Under the pieces are notes generated by a model. The model did no database searches and was not told the DNA's origin. It was given only the letters and a program-made list of their open reading frames with translations. Below are positions 31,801 to 42,484 of a stretch of 64,000 nucleotides of DNA, one piece after another (position 1 is the first letter of the stretch; every line of letters begins with the position of its first letter). The DNA comes from Isochrysis galbana (lineage: Eukaryota > Haptophyta > Isochrysidales > Isochrysidaceae): the NCBI GenBank assembly GCA_018136815.1, contig CM030934.1, forward strand, positions 3,746,710-3,810,709, given 5' to 3'. The position numbers and the translations under genes are program-made.

Positions 31801-33479
31801 CTTTAAGCCGCACCAACTCAAGTACCTACCACAAGATGAACAAGACTTGTGGGAGGAGGCGCGCATGAAGGAGTACAACACCTTGGTGACCAACAAGACC
31901 TTCATCGACGAGAAGCCAATCAAGGAAGTGGGACGCGCCATCCCACTAGGTGAGACCCTCCGCTACAAGCGCGACGGCATCCGCAAGTCGCGCATGTACG
32001 TGCAAGGCTTCCGCCAAGTACCGGGCATTGACTTTGACCTCTCGTACTCGCCAACCATCTCCCATGGCGGCTTTCGACTCTTCTGCGTCATCTCCGTCAT
32101 CATGTGCACGTACAAGGGCGCCGCCGATGCCATCTCCGCGTACACGCAGAGCGAGTTGCCCCCCAACGAGCGCGTTTGGGTACGCATGCCCAAGAACTAC
32201 CGCAAGTACGATGAACACGGACAAGAGCTAGCGGCCCTCTTGGGACAATCGCTCTATGGCTTGGTGCAGTCCGGCCGCAATTGGTGGCTCAAGTTGTCCA
32301 TGTGGCTTGAGGCATTTGGCTTCATCGTGGCGTTCAGCGAGCCATGCCTCTACGTGCTCCGTGATGAGGATTCCTTCATGGTCATGGCCACGTACGTGGA
32401 CGACATGCCGTGGGGCTCCAATGACATGAAGCTCGTGCGCAAGGTGTTTGAGGCCATGGAGAAGGATGGCTTCAAGCTCACTTGGCATGAAGGTCTCGAT
32501 GAAGTACTTGGAGCCCAACTCAAGGAAGTGAGTGATGGAATCATTCTTCACCAAGGAGACTACATCAACAAGTTGGTGGGCGCGCACCTCGAAGAGATGA
32601 CCAAGTACGAGGACACGCTGCGCAACACCGTCGACACGCCATGCAACTCGTACCTCGGCAAGGACGTCATCGAGGCGCAAGACGAGAAAGAGCGGATCAA
32701 GAAGGAGCTCGATCCCAAGTTTGGCACCAAGTACCGCGGCCTCGTCGGTAGTCTCCTCTACGCCGCCGTGGTGAGCAACCCCGACATCTCGTACACGGTG
32801 GGCCAACTTTGCCGCGCGATGTCGTTCCCCACCGTGAACCTTTGGCACGCGGCGCTGCATTGCCTTCTCTACCTCAAGAACCGTGGCACCATGGGCCTCA
32901 AGTACTACAAGAACAATGGCGATAGCCCCATCATCGGCCTCTTTCGTCAAGGTGAAGGCATGGTACGCGGCATGGTCGACGCATCGTGGGACGTAGTACG
33001 TTCGACGAGCGGCTGGCTCATCTTCATCAATGGCAGCCTCGTCGATTGGGGCAGCAAGCGCCAAAACAGCATCTCCTTGTCGGCCAACGAAGCGGAAACG
33101 ATGGCGGCCTCCCTCGCTTCGCAGCGTATCGAGAACTTCCGTAACACGCTCGCGGATCTCGGTTGGAAGCAAGCGGAACCAAGCCCGCTCTTGTCCGACA
33201 GCAAGGGTGCAAAGGCACTCGCGGACAATCCCATCATGAAGGGTTTGGCCCGTCACATCCATCGTCGTGAGCTCTACGTGCGTGAGCTCACGCAGAAGAA
33301 TGTGTTACGTGTCTACCACGTTCAGACCGAGCTCAATGTGGCCGACATGATGACGAAGCCCTTAGCGGCGAACAAGTTCACCAAGTTCCGTGGGCTGATC
33401 ATGGTTCGCATCTGAGATCTTGCTGCCTTGCGAATCCCTCATTTGTTGCCCTTCTCCGGGGGATCAGGTCAAGGGGGGG

Positions 33480-33685
33480 TGAGAAGCGCAAGGCTTCATA
33501 CAAGGCTTCATGCAAGGCTTAATGTGCGTCGTGAACCCAAGGCCTAGCTATGGCTAGGTGGTGTGCAAAGCATTTGTTCTTGTTGGGGTTTTGTTTTTGT
33601 GTCGGTTACGTGACCGGCGGTTGAGTCGGTTACGGCGGTTGAGTCGGTTACGGCGGTTGAGTCGTTTGAACGGACAACGGACCGT
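33480..33685 (+). repeat. Copia 3' LTR
   Basis: Begins TGAGAAGCGCAAGG directly after the polypurine tract, identical over 206 bp to the 5' LTR. Beyond 33685 the sequence continues in scrambled copia segments. Confidence 0.8.
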
Positions 33686-34684
33686 TCAGTCGCCATCAAG
33701 ATCTTGTGGCACATCGACGCCGAGTACTCGCTTGCACTCTCGTCGCCAAAGACAGTGTTGTCGTTGCCTAAGGTGGAGTAGTCCATCACCGTGTACGGGA
33801 GCTCCTCTCCCGCGATGCGGCTTGAGCGGCGTGGTGCGGTGTCCTCCTTGCCATCTTCCGACTCGAATGGCCCGCGTTGCACTTCGCCACTTGGCGTAAG
33901 CGTATCGTTATCCTCCTCATCGGACTCGATGATGCGGCGGTGACGTTGAGGAGCTCGGATAGGCGACGTGGTGTCGGCAACTTTGCCGCGCGATGTCGTT
34001 CCCCACCGTGAACCTTTGGCACGCGGCGCTGCATTGCCTTCTCTACCTCAAGAACCGTGGCACCATGGGCCTCAAGTACTACAAGAACAATGGCGATAGC
34101 CCTATCATCGGCCTCTTTCGTCAAGGTGAAGGCATGGTACGCGGCATGGTCGACGCATCGTGGGACGTAGTACGTTCGACGAGCGGCTGGCTCATCTTCA
34201 TCAATGGCAGCCTCGTCGATTGGGGCAGCAAGCGCCAAAACAGCATCTCCTTGTCGGCCAACGAAGCGGAAACGATGGCGGCCTCCCTCGCTTCGCAGCG
34301 TATCGAGAACTTCCGTAACACGCTCGCGGATCTCGGTTGGAAGCAAGCGGAACCAAGCCCGCTCTTGTCCGACAGCAAGGGTGCAAAGGCACTCGCGGAC
34401 AATCCCATCATGAAGGGTTTGGCCCGTCACATCCATCGTCGTGTCACTTGGCATGAAGGTCTCGATGAAGTACTTGGAGCCCAACTCAAGGAAGTGAGTG
34501 ATGGAATCATTCTTCACCAAGGAGACTACATCAACAAGTTGGTGGGCGCGCACCTCGAAGAGATGACCAAGTACGAGGACACGCTGCGCAACACCGTCGA
34601 CACGCCATGCAACTCGTACCTCGGCAAGGACGTCATCGGCGCCATCCCACTAGGTGAGACCCTCCGCTACAAGCGCGACGGCAT
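33686..34684. mobile_element. Copia-derived patchwork, right side
   Basis: Contiguous segments of the same element: minus strand at 33686-33975, then plus strand at about 33976-34441 (RNase H region), 34442-34638 (reverse transcriptase region) and a short one to 34684, in an order different from the whole-looking copy. Near-identical in sequence. Fossil fragments; broken. Confidence 0.85.
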
Positions 34685-34756
34685 ATACATGCGTCCATTC
34701 CCACCCCTCGCACTCACACACCACACCTCACTCGCACTCCTTCACCCCACACCCAT

Positions 34757-34841
34757 CATGAAGGGGCGCCCTCGTCGGGGGGCCCGAAGGAGAGGGGAGT
34801 CGCGGCGGCGCGCTCCATCGCGTCTAAGTAGAAACTTAGTT
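34757..34841 (-). mobile_element. LINE 5' head fragment (clade A hairpin)
   Basis: On the minus strand, AA plus hairpin CTAAGT-TTCT-ACTTAG (34839 to 34824), acgcg, ATG at 34818, then MERAAATPLSFGPPDEGAP, matching the head at 57443. Right next to its 5' end a plus-oriented string ggcgagaatgttaacaagttttttaac (34842-34868) resembles a LINE 3' terminus, so two LINE ends appear to meet. Confidence 0.7.
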
Positions 34842-34968
34842 GGCGAGAATGTTAACAAGTTTTTTAACAATTAGTTGACATGTGCACAAGATAACGCACG
34901 ACTTCAAAGAGCACATGTAACTTTTATCCAATATTTCTCGAGGCGTTTTCACGTTCAAGAACACAGCC

Positions 34969-37746
34969 TCATATCTGCACGAGCCGAAGCATGGCTTTTT
35001 GCACCACCGAATGATGTCGAGTTGTGGTATGCTTTCCCCCGTCCCATGTATCTAGAACCGCTCCATTCGAGCTGGATTCGTGTCCATCCTCCTCCTGGGA
35101 AGCATCATCTCTCTCATGTTTCACGCTTGCGCAAGGTTTCAACAGTTCTTTCAAAAGTAGGCGTGATGGCCGTGATCCACCGTACCTAAGCACCTTTTCT
35201 ATCCAAGCTCGTCCGGCTGCGCCGCTCAATGCGTGCTCTGCGAAGCCGGCTTGGTGCCAGACACGCGTTGCAAGAGAGCGGGCAAAAAGATATGAATAAT
35301 ATGCTCCTCCGTAGGGGCCCAGGTGCACAAAATTGGCATGTGGTGCGGCGCTCTTCTCATCAATGGGTTGAAGGGTGTAGCGCCGCCGTAGATCCGCCAA
35401 GATGCGCGTTGTCTCCGCTGCCGAGGGCGCCGGTGAAGCACGATGCACTTGCAAGTCAAACATGGCACTCACGGCATCAAGCTGTAGCCGTATGGCGCTC
35501 CCAAAAGTCTCGGCGGACGTTGCATGAGCAATCGCACTAGCAGCCATCGATGGGATTCCATGCCTTAAGCTAGCATGCTTGGCCCACAAGGTCAGCGCGT
35601 GTGGGCTGCTCACAAAATTTTCCATGAGAGTCGAGGGCACCTCCAGAAAGTCTTGGGCGACACGCAAGCCTCCGAGATGGTGCGAGGGCGACCGGGAGAG
35701 TAGTGCATGCAGTGCGTGACCTACCTCGTGATAAAGGGTGCGTAGCTGGTGTGGACTCAACAAAGCGAGATCGCTGGCTATGCGAGGCTGTGCCTTGCTT
35801 ATGGATGTTCCCTCTCTGGTTCGGCTACTTATCAGTGAGCTGTCTGACACGATAGTTGAGGAAAACGACGCATCGAGTACTCTGCGCTCGTCGTTTACGT
35901 CCTCGCCACCGCTCATGTCACCCAACATCTCATTGCAAGGCATCGACAGATCGGCTACAAGAGCTGCAGCTGGTAGGTGAAGAAAGAGCGAGGAGTCGCC
36001 GTCCTCCCCATGCTGGCCGGCTTGTCCAGCCGCTGAACGCGCACGATAATGGACGCCGTCTTCAGCGCCGACCCCGCTGTTACCCACCTCTCCCAGGCTT
36101 GCCGTGTCATCGACGGCGACTCGCAAGGTGTACACCGCTGCACCTCCAGGCTTGCCGGGACGCGTGAAGAGGTCCAAGTACAGCACCCCGAGAGCCGGGT
36201 TCGGGGCGACGAATTCTCCAGTCGCTGTGCCAAACGACTCGCGCGCTTCGGCCGTCAAACCCAGCGCATACTTACAGAGCAGCATCTTGACGACTGTCGG
36301 GTGCCACAGCTCACCCGGCACAGCAGGGACGCGCACAAGCGTTAGCCCAAAGGCATGCTGCAAGATCTTGCACAAGCCATGTAGGCAGTCCCCCAGCTCC
36401 AGGTAGTCGCTAGGCTCTCCTAGTGCAGGCGAGGCCAGCCCGTGGCCTCCCTGGAACGAGACTGTGTCGCCTCCAAAACGCTCGTCACAGTCCTCTTGTT
36501 CGATGCGTCGTGTGTAATATTCAACGTGCCATGGTGGGAGATTCTCTTCGCCGTCCGGTAGGGTGATCCCATCGCGCGCGGCGCGGGCAACCATCCGCCG
36601 CATCTCCGAGCGCGCGGCAGGCATAAGGTCGTCGCACATGGTCGCAAGACCACAGATGACCTGCAATAAAGGCCAGCGGGGCCTCTTAGATCGCAAGATA
36701 GTCTGTCTCCGTAGCGGGAAGCCTGCGTGCGCGCATGTGCACGTGCCTGCTCTGCCGACGTCGCCACACGGTCCCCCCCGGCAAAGGCGTAGCCTGCGTA
36801 TGAAGCGTGGCCTGCGGCACGAGCCAGCCTGTCGCGGGCCCCCAACATCTCTTCGAGCTGCGGGAGTGCATGCACGCCCAGACCTTCACGCGCTGAGTAG
36901 AGCGCTCGCCTCGACTCGCCATCCTCACAGTAGCACAACGCCTCAGTGAGGAGGCCATGATGCGCACGCACGTGCCGACGACCACTGTGCTCGCGCGTGT
37001 AGCTGATGAGCGAGGCCGGAGCTCGCCGGAGGGACTCGGAGGGTACCCATACTCCGGCACTTGCCGTCGAGCCCGAAGGAGGCGGACTCCGTGCTGCAGC
37101 CACGAAACGGGAGCAGGCGGTCGCCGCAGCACTATGTAACTCCTGGGATGAGGCACAAGAACAGGGATGTGCAGACAGATAGGAAAATAAGGCCCGCGCG
37201 GCCTCGGCGCGCAGCAGCGCACACGCGGCGCACTTGCAGCTGATGACGAGAAGAGCCCTCGAGGTGAGCGCCGTCCTGCTCAAACTCGGCGAGGAAAGCG
37301 CGGGCTAGCTGCTGCTCGTCGGTAGAGAGAGTGCACGCCCCTTGCTCAACAGCTGCCTTGACAGCTGCGTGAAGCTCACTCGATGTGTTGAGGTGGTGCA
37401 GGTCCTCGGCGAGGAGGGCGTACGCGGCATCGGCCGCCGCTGCAAATTCGCGCTCTGGGTGCACGCTCCGCGCGAGCTCGAGAGGGTCGAGCACACTGCA
37501 GACAGTCGCCGACAGTCCATCAAGCGCCGCGACAACCTGCCGTGCTGACTGGGCCGTGCCCGCGCGGTGGGCGGAGACGACACGCGCGGCGAGCGCACGG
37601 CAGCGGCTCGACGCCGCGCGGGCGAGCACCTCACAGTCTGCCGCGCGGCCCAACCCCGGCAGACCGAAGAGCGAGCCGAGCCGGCGTGCCGACGCCATCG
37701 CGGCGGTGGCGCGAAACGCCGCCGCGAGCGCAGAGTCGTGTGCCAC
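34969..37746 (-). CDS. MIPEP: Mitochondrial intermediate peptidase (M3 metallopeptidase)
   Basis: Zinc oligopeptidase that removes an octapeptide from imported mitochondrial precursors (family knowledge). Three exons, all phase 0: 37234-37746, 36747-37142 and 34969-36660; introns of 91 and 86 bp; 866 codons against 713 in human, the excess lying in loops. The catalytic HEVGHALH motif is at about 35703-35731, followed by DFLEVPSTLMENF as in MIP. GPYGGAYYSYLFARSLATRVW near the C-terminus matches the family's GYGA.YYSYL.SR..A..VW. Exon 2 has LEEMLGARDRLARAAGHASYAGY, matching the R..LA...G..SYA.. segment. The N-terminus, Ala/Arg-rich without acidic residues for the first 30, suits a mitochondrial presequence. 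The second intron appears to use a GC donor (CAG|GCACGT). The last 40 residues are poorly conserved. Confidence 0.9.
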
Positions 37747-37789
37747 GACGGCAGTTTTGTTTTATTTCCTTAGTGGCGAACTCATCTTA

Positions 37790-37900
37790 CAAGTAGAGAG
37801 TGGTGTTCCGGTCTGAGCGAGTCGAAGATGCCCAGATCGTGTGCAGACGGGTCGAACGCGAACTCAATTCAAACTTTTTGACCGTTTGAATAAAGTCAAT
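37790..37900 (-). repeat. Degenerate MITE relic
   Basis: acaagtag, cgaacgcgaactc and caaactttttgaccgtttgaa resemble the reverse complement of the right half of the 276-bp MITE, with substitutions and a length change. A LINE head begins immediately after it at 37903. Confidence 0.55.
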
Positions 37901-37902
37901 TC

Positions 37903-38280
37903 AACTAAGTTCATATTTGGACGCGATGGAGCGCGCCGGCGCGGCTCTCCCCTCCTCCGGGCCCCCCGCCACGGGCGGCCCCCCTGCCCTCATGGACCTG
38001 TCGCAGGCGAAGCGGCCGCGTCCGCCCTCGGAGGCCGAACAGGTGCGTGCGACCCTGGTCGCACCGTCGCACCACACGGCCCGTGGCCCCCGCCACATCA
38101 CACACAACAGCCATGTTGGTCCCCCCCATGGGGGACAACAGGCTGCTTGAATCAGGGGAACAGCATCAGACAGGCCTGGCCTGCACTCCACTGGCCTGCA
38201 CTCCTCTCACCCTGGCAAGGGCCGCGCCGCCTTGGCGGCGCGGCCCGCAGCCGGGTGGCCCTTATGGGCACAACACATTG
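37903..38280 (+). mobile_element. LINE 5' head fragment (clade A hairpin)
   Basis: AA plus CTAAGT-TCAT-ATTTGG (37905-37920; two G-T pairs and one shifted pair type but still foldable), acgcg, ATG at 37926. Encodes MERAG, SSGPPATGGPPA, MDLSQAKRPRPPSEAEQVRATLVAP. The shared ggtggcccttatgggcacaac is at 38253-38273. No endonuclease, RT or tail follows. Confidence 0.78.
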
Positions 38281-38567
38281 ACAAGCTATCCGACATTGCA
38301 GCACACCACACAACTCTGGCCCTGCAGACTGAGTCTGTCTGCCGCAACTCCTAGCCAAAGTGACCCCAATACATCCAAGCCCTCCGCCCCTCACTCTTGT
38401 TTTCTAAGTCTAAGTGCAAAAATTAAATTGGCAAAAACCTAGTTCTTCGCAACGTAAGCTTCACAAGAAACAAGAAAGCAGCACGCCAAGAAACCTCTAT
38501 ACATATTGTAGCTCTCGGCAGCATTAAGAAACTCCTATGGTCTCGCGGCCGAGCGCTAAGGAAAGTA
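38281..38567. other. Short intergenic stretch, nothing recognised
   Basis: AT-balanced sequence between the LINE head and the second MITE copy; no motif or frame of note. Confidence 0.4.
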
Positions 38568-38843
38568 CAAGTAGGTGGTAAAAATAATACGCGCGTTCAC
38601 TTTTTTAGGGGGGGTGAGTATGTAGTTGACGGGTGTTCATTGTCGCGCGCCGTGAGTTGGGTGTGTTCGCGGCGCAGCCGCGAGGTGTTGAGCGCCGCGT
38701 GTACGCGGCGCGAGGAAAATTGTCAGTGTTTTTCACAGTGTTCACTTTGGGGGGCAAGGGAGTAGTAGGTAGTTGACTATGTTCAAACGGTCAAAAAGTT
38801 TGAGTTGCGTTCGCGTTCGACTATTTTTTGTACCACCTACTTG
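38568..38843. mobile_element. MITE copy 2, 276 bp, TA target duplication
   Basis: Same length and same orientation as copy 1 (1963-2238), one visible base difference, flanked by TA at 38566-38567 and 38844-38845. The inverted ends read CAAGTAGGTGGTA...TACCACCTACTTG. Confidence 0.9.
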
Positions 38844-39319
38844 TATAGAGGACAAAATTCTCTGTTTTCTTAATGGTGCGCCCCTACTGTACTTGTACTC
38901 GTGGAGGACACGCTTGCGCTTGCTATGGTCACGGTGAAGTGCCCTGGCGTTTTCTTCAATAAATGGCCCGTTTTATCCTAAGTGGGTGGGGCCCCATTGC
39001 AGCTGGTGCCCTCGGCAACCCCATATCACAATGAGTCCTCGGGCTAATGATATGCCGCCCGCTGTCTCGTCGGATACCGCGCCGCCCCAAACCCCCCCCC
39101 CCCTTCGCCCCCCCCCCCCCGCCCCCCCCGTCCCTTCCCCCCCCTCCCTCCCCCCCCCTCGTCCGTCCGTGCGCGCCCCTCCCGTGCACCGGCTTCACCC
39201 CTCCCCCCCCTCCCCCACTCTCCTCCGGTGCTCTCCGTTCCCTCGGTGCGTTCTGAGGTGCGCCGGCACGCACGTGCATCACTCGCTCACCTGCCCCGTT
39301 CCGGGCCACCCTTGCGCCA
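38844..39319 (+). promoter_or_regulatory. 5' region of the PX gene with dense C-runs
   Basis: No gene. From 39088 to 39220 the plus strand is mostly C-runs (several of 8-10) with scattered T, ending about 100 bp before the start codon at 39320. Confidence 0.35.
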
Positions 39320-41400
39320 ATGGCCGCGCCGCTGCTCCCGCTTGCCACTGTGGTGGGCACACGCGAGGAGAGCCGGCCGGCTGGATTCCTCTGGGGCCCG
39401 ACGAGTACAACCTTCTACACCATCCGTGTCGTCTCGGTCGGCGCAGACGGGCAGCTTGCCGCACGCTACCTCGAGCGGCGCTTCTCGGAGTTCGCGGCGC
39501 TTGCGGCATTGCTCGGAGCGAGTGAACCTGCAGCAGCAGCAGCGCTGCCTCCACTCCCGCCACGCCGGATCAAACATGACGAGGCGGTTGTGAGGCAGCG
39601 GCTCCATGCGCTCGACGGGTAAGCGCGCCCTCATCTTCACGCACGTGTGAGAGAGGGCCCGTGATTCTATGAACACTACTCTCGCGTGCGCAGGTGGCTC
39701 CGCAGCGTCGTGGCGTCAGCAGCCCTCTCACGGCTGCCATGCGTGGACGGCTTTCTCACGGAGAGCAGTGCCGATACCGACGAGCGGGTTGGCGAGGCTT
39801 CAGCTTCTCCCTCGCACAGATCACCCGCACTGAGTGAGGCGACTGGATCCCGCATCAGACCGCTTTCAACCCCAGTTTTTATGCTGAGCGGCACGTGGCG
39901 CGTGGACACAAAGCGGAGCCAAACCTCACTCGACCCGATGCTGGAGGTGAGAATGCTCCTTTCGTTCTGCAGCGAGCGTCCTCCTGTCTGGCTTGCGCAT
40001 GGCGAGCACCGTCGAGCGCAGATCCATGCGCATGCGGTGCTCGCCATGCGCCTCCATCGAGCCTGCTATCCTGATCTGCGCTCGACGGTGCTCGCAAGTC
40101 GTCTCCATCGAGCCTGCTATCCTGCTCCCCTCCCTTCCTCAGGCGATGGGCGTGCCGTGGACCGCCCGGCTGTTATCACGCACCGTCCCCACCACTACAC
40201 GACTCGATCACATGACTGGGACGCCGGGTGTCGCCTCTGGCGCGTATACTGGCCGGTCGGGCTCCACCAGCGAGCCAGAGTCAGCCACCGCTGGTGCATA
40301 TGAGGCCCGGGAGCCCATCGAGGATGCGGTCGACGGTGGTTCCAGTCGCCGAGGCTCCCTCAGCAGCGAGAGCACGTGGGCCACAAGTGACGTGTCTCCA
40401 CCATGCCTAATTGAGACGTGCTCCTCGCGCCTCGGCAGCGCAGCGCCTGTGAGATACCTACTCGATGGCACCCCAGAGGATATCCACACCCCCGCTGGCA
40501 NNNNNNNNNNNNNNNNNNNNNNNNNNNNNNNNNNNNNNNNNNNNNNNNNNNNNNNNNNNNNNNNNNNNNNNNNNNNNNNNNNNNNNNNNNNNNNNNNNNN
40601 TGTTGCGGCGTATCTGCTTCCAGGATGCGTCGAGCGGGCGCGTGGTGCTGAGGTACACCTTCCTCTCCACCACAAAGAATGGCGGAATGCCTGTTGGTAG
40701 CGAGATTATCGACACACGTTGGGTAGTGCGGGCGGTGCCACGAGACCCTTTGGGGGCTGACAGGAATGAGCCATGCGAATGTGGCGATGCAAACCTGAAG
40801 GAAGGCTCACAGATGATTCGTGAGGTGCTACTGCACAGGCGTGGTGGGCCCACCGTCACGCTACGCACTGTGCTAATACGCACCGATGACTCGCATGCAC
40901 CGTGCCTCTGGGCCGCTGGATTCACGCGGAGCGCCACATCGACGTCGTCCATTGCGTGCAACCGGCTGGAAGGCTCGTTCAACAACGCGCTCGAGCATGA
41001 TCATGTGACGTCGAGCGAGGACGGTGTGGCGATCGTCGCTGATGCCGAGGAGGCGGCGGGAGCCGCCGTGCGAGCAGCGGCCGAGGCGTCAGTATCGCAC
41101 ACGAGGCGCTCATCGCGAGAAAAGCACAACCTCGCAGGCGGAGAGGGGCATTGGCCACGCCCAGAAATGCTGATGCCACGCGAGCTCTTCACACCTACCG
41201 GCGTAGTTGCCGCCACGGCTGCCACGATCGTGGCCGTCGTAGCGCTCGCTCTAGTGAGCGATGGCAAATCGGCGAGGGCTCGCCTTTCTAGCCGTGGCCT
41301 GAGCTCGTCATCACACGCCACCCTGGTCACCATGGTTTTCGCAGCCGTGTGTGTGTCGACCGCGACCCGACGCCTCCTGACGGGTGACACTGACGTTTGA
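39320..41400 (+). CDS. PX-domain membrane protein with a lipocalin-like region (interrupted by assembly gap)
   Basis: Exons 39320-39618, 39694-39946 and 40143 onward, with GT-AG introns of 75 and 196 bp. Residues 30-130 form a PX (phosphoinositide-binding) domain: FYTIRVVSV, the RRFSEFAAL core (R53-F58), PPLPPRR and VVRQRLHALDGWLRSVV. Then MLSGTWRVDTKRS...DPMLEAMGVPW resembles the start of a fatty-acid-binding/lipocalin-like barrel (G.W..D...S....L.A.G), a Ser-rich region, and after the gap VLRYTFLS...IDTRWVV, which could be barrel strands. The C-terminus has a hydrophobic helix (VVAATAATIVAVVALALV) and a second weaker one. Frames before and after the gap differ, which is meaningless because the gap length is arbitrary; an intron may lie in it. 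Likely a lipid-sensing endomembrane protein. Confidence 0.7.
40002..40095. repeat. Perfect 23-bp inverted repeat inside PX intron 2
   Basis: gcgagcaccgtcgagcgcag(atc) at 40002-40024 is exactly complementary to 40073-40095, with a 48-bp loop that itself repeats ggtgctcgccatg. A 22-bp direct repeat (tccatcgagcctgctatcct core) occurs at about 40052 and 40103. The intron RNA could fold into a strong hairpin. Confidence 0.85.
40501..40600. other. Assembly gap (100 N)
   Basis: Exactly 100 unknown bases, the conventional placeholder for a gap of unknown size, inside the coding region of the PX gene. Confidence 1.
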
Positions 41401-42029
41401 GCAACGGTGCCACGCGCGCCCGGGTGTTGCCCGAGCTCTGGATATGGGGACATCTTCGCATGCTCAGCATGGCGCAGGCGACCGGGGTGGCGCGACGGCA
41501 CTTCCACCCCGCAAAGCAGCTATGGCTTTGCGTGTCTCTGACCTCGTTTCCGGAGGAATGCTACACATTGTGAACGCCGATTTCTCGTCCCTGCGAGTCA
41601 TCGGTCTCACGCCTTGCCCCCACGCCACATGCTCCTTCTCGGTGGAAGAGGGAGGCCTATAAATTGTTGCCTCAGTTGTTGGTCATCACCCCCATGGCCA
41701 TCGTCCCCCAATGCATATTGTTCCCTGCCTCCTACCCCACGAGCTCCCATCCCTAAATAACGCTCTCGATGTTGCTACCGGCCAGCACCCTCTCCTACTC
41801 CTAGGGTTGGAGCCTTCGCCCATGGAGTGGACGGACATGACATGTTGGCAAGGGAACACGCCGCTGCAACGTAACCGTGCATTCCAACCATGGCTTGCCC
41901 GGCAGCTTGTTTTTGTATAGCTCGAGGATTGTTCTTCTTCGCACCGGGCGGAGAGGAACGCGCGTCGTCGTTACGCAATTTCACGTCTTGAGGCCTCGGG
42001 ATGTTAGCAGCTACTACTAGACTATTGTC
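41401..42029. other. Intergenic, no gene seen
   Basis: 3' flank of the PX gene; short frames only, no repeat recognised. Confidence 0.4.
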
Positions 42030-42212
42030 CATTGTGCGAGGCGGGCGCATGTGTGATGCCATGTGGATACAACGTGTCGTCTGCGCGCGGGCGCTTCAGT
42101 GGCAGCGGCATGTCCATGGACACATCGCCCATACTGGCGGCCGTGACGGCCAGAGAGGGGGGAGTCGGCGCGCGCTCCATGCCCTATCATTTGCCAGCGA
42201 TAGTCGATAGTT
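42030..42212 (-). mobile_element. LINE 5' head fragment (clade B)
   Basis: On the minus strand it begins AACTATC at 42212. CTATC (42203-42199, read on the minus strand) can pair with GATAG (42188-42184) around a 10-nt loop. Then GGGC and ATG at 42180, encoding MERAPTPPSLAVTAASMGDVSMDMPLPLKRPRADD, written here as two motifs: MERAPTP and MDMPLPLKRPRADD. It is closest to the head at 5824. Nothing of the rest of the LINE follows. Confidence 0.7.
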
Positions 42213-42484
42213 GACCAAAGAGCACGCACCAAAGGAATGAGGGGGAGCAAAGTGATATAAGGGCCATGGCTATAGGGAGGAAGTGGATACCATGTCTGTA
42301 GTAGGTGGTAGCCCAGAATCTTCAGATGTTTTTTTATTTTCATGGCCCAAACCCCTTCCACTTCGCCGCTCGCTCTCTCGGGCACCGCGTCTACCATCAT
42401 GAAGGACGGTGACTCCAACCATCTCTTCCTAGCTGGGCTGCGCCGCATCCATGTGTAACCAAATCGAATATCACATCCTAGACT
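42213..42484. other. Short intergenic stretch
   Basis: No feature recognised; includes the 3' flank of the aldo/keto reductase gene. Confidence 0.35.

Larger units (their letters stand above)
28604..33685 (+). mobile_element. Whole-looking Ty1/Copia LTR retrotransposon
   Basis: One 1,507-codon gag-pol frame (28892-33415) with parts in copia order: gag with a Cys/His knuckle, aspartic protease (LIDSGATG), integrase, reverse transcriptase (YVDDMPWGS) and RNase H. Integrase before reverse transcriptase places it in Ty1/Copia. The 5' LTR is 28604-28861 (TG...CA), followed by a primer-binding-like site starting at 28864 (tggtacccccgccgag). A polypurine tract (aaggggggg) touches the second LTR, which starts at 33480. 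The 206 bp that can be compared between the LTRs are identical, so the insertion is very young. It looks whole across its coding part. Confidence 0.93.

Noticed and set aside
40465-41400. Apparent frame change across the PX gene
   Set aside because: It coincides with the 100-N placeholder, whose length is arbitrary, so no frameshift can be inferred.
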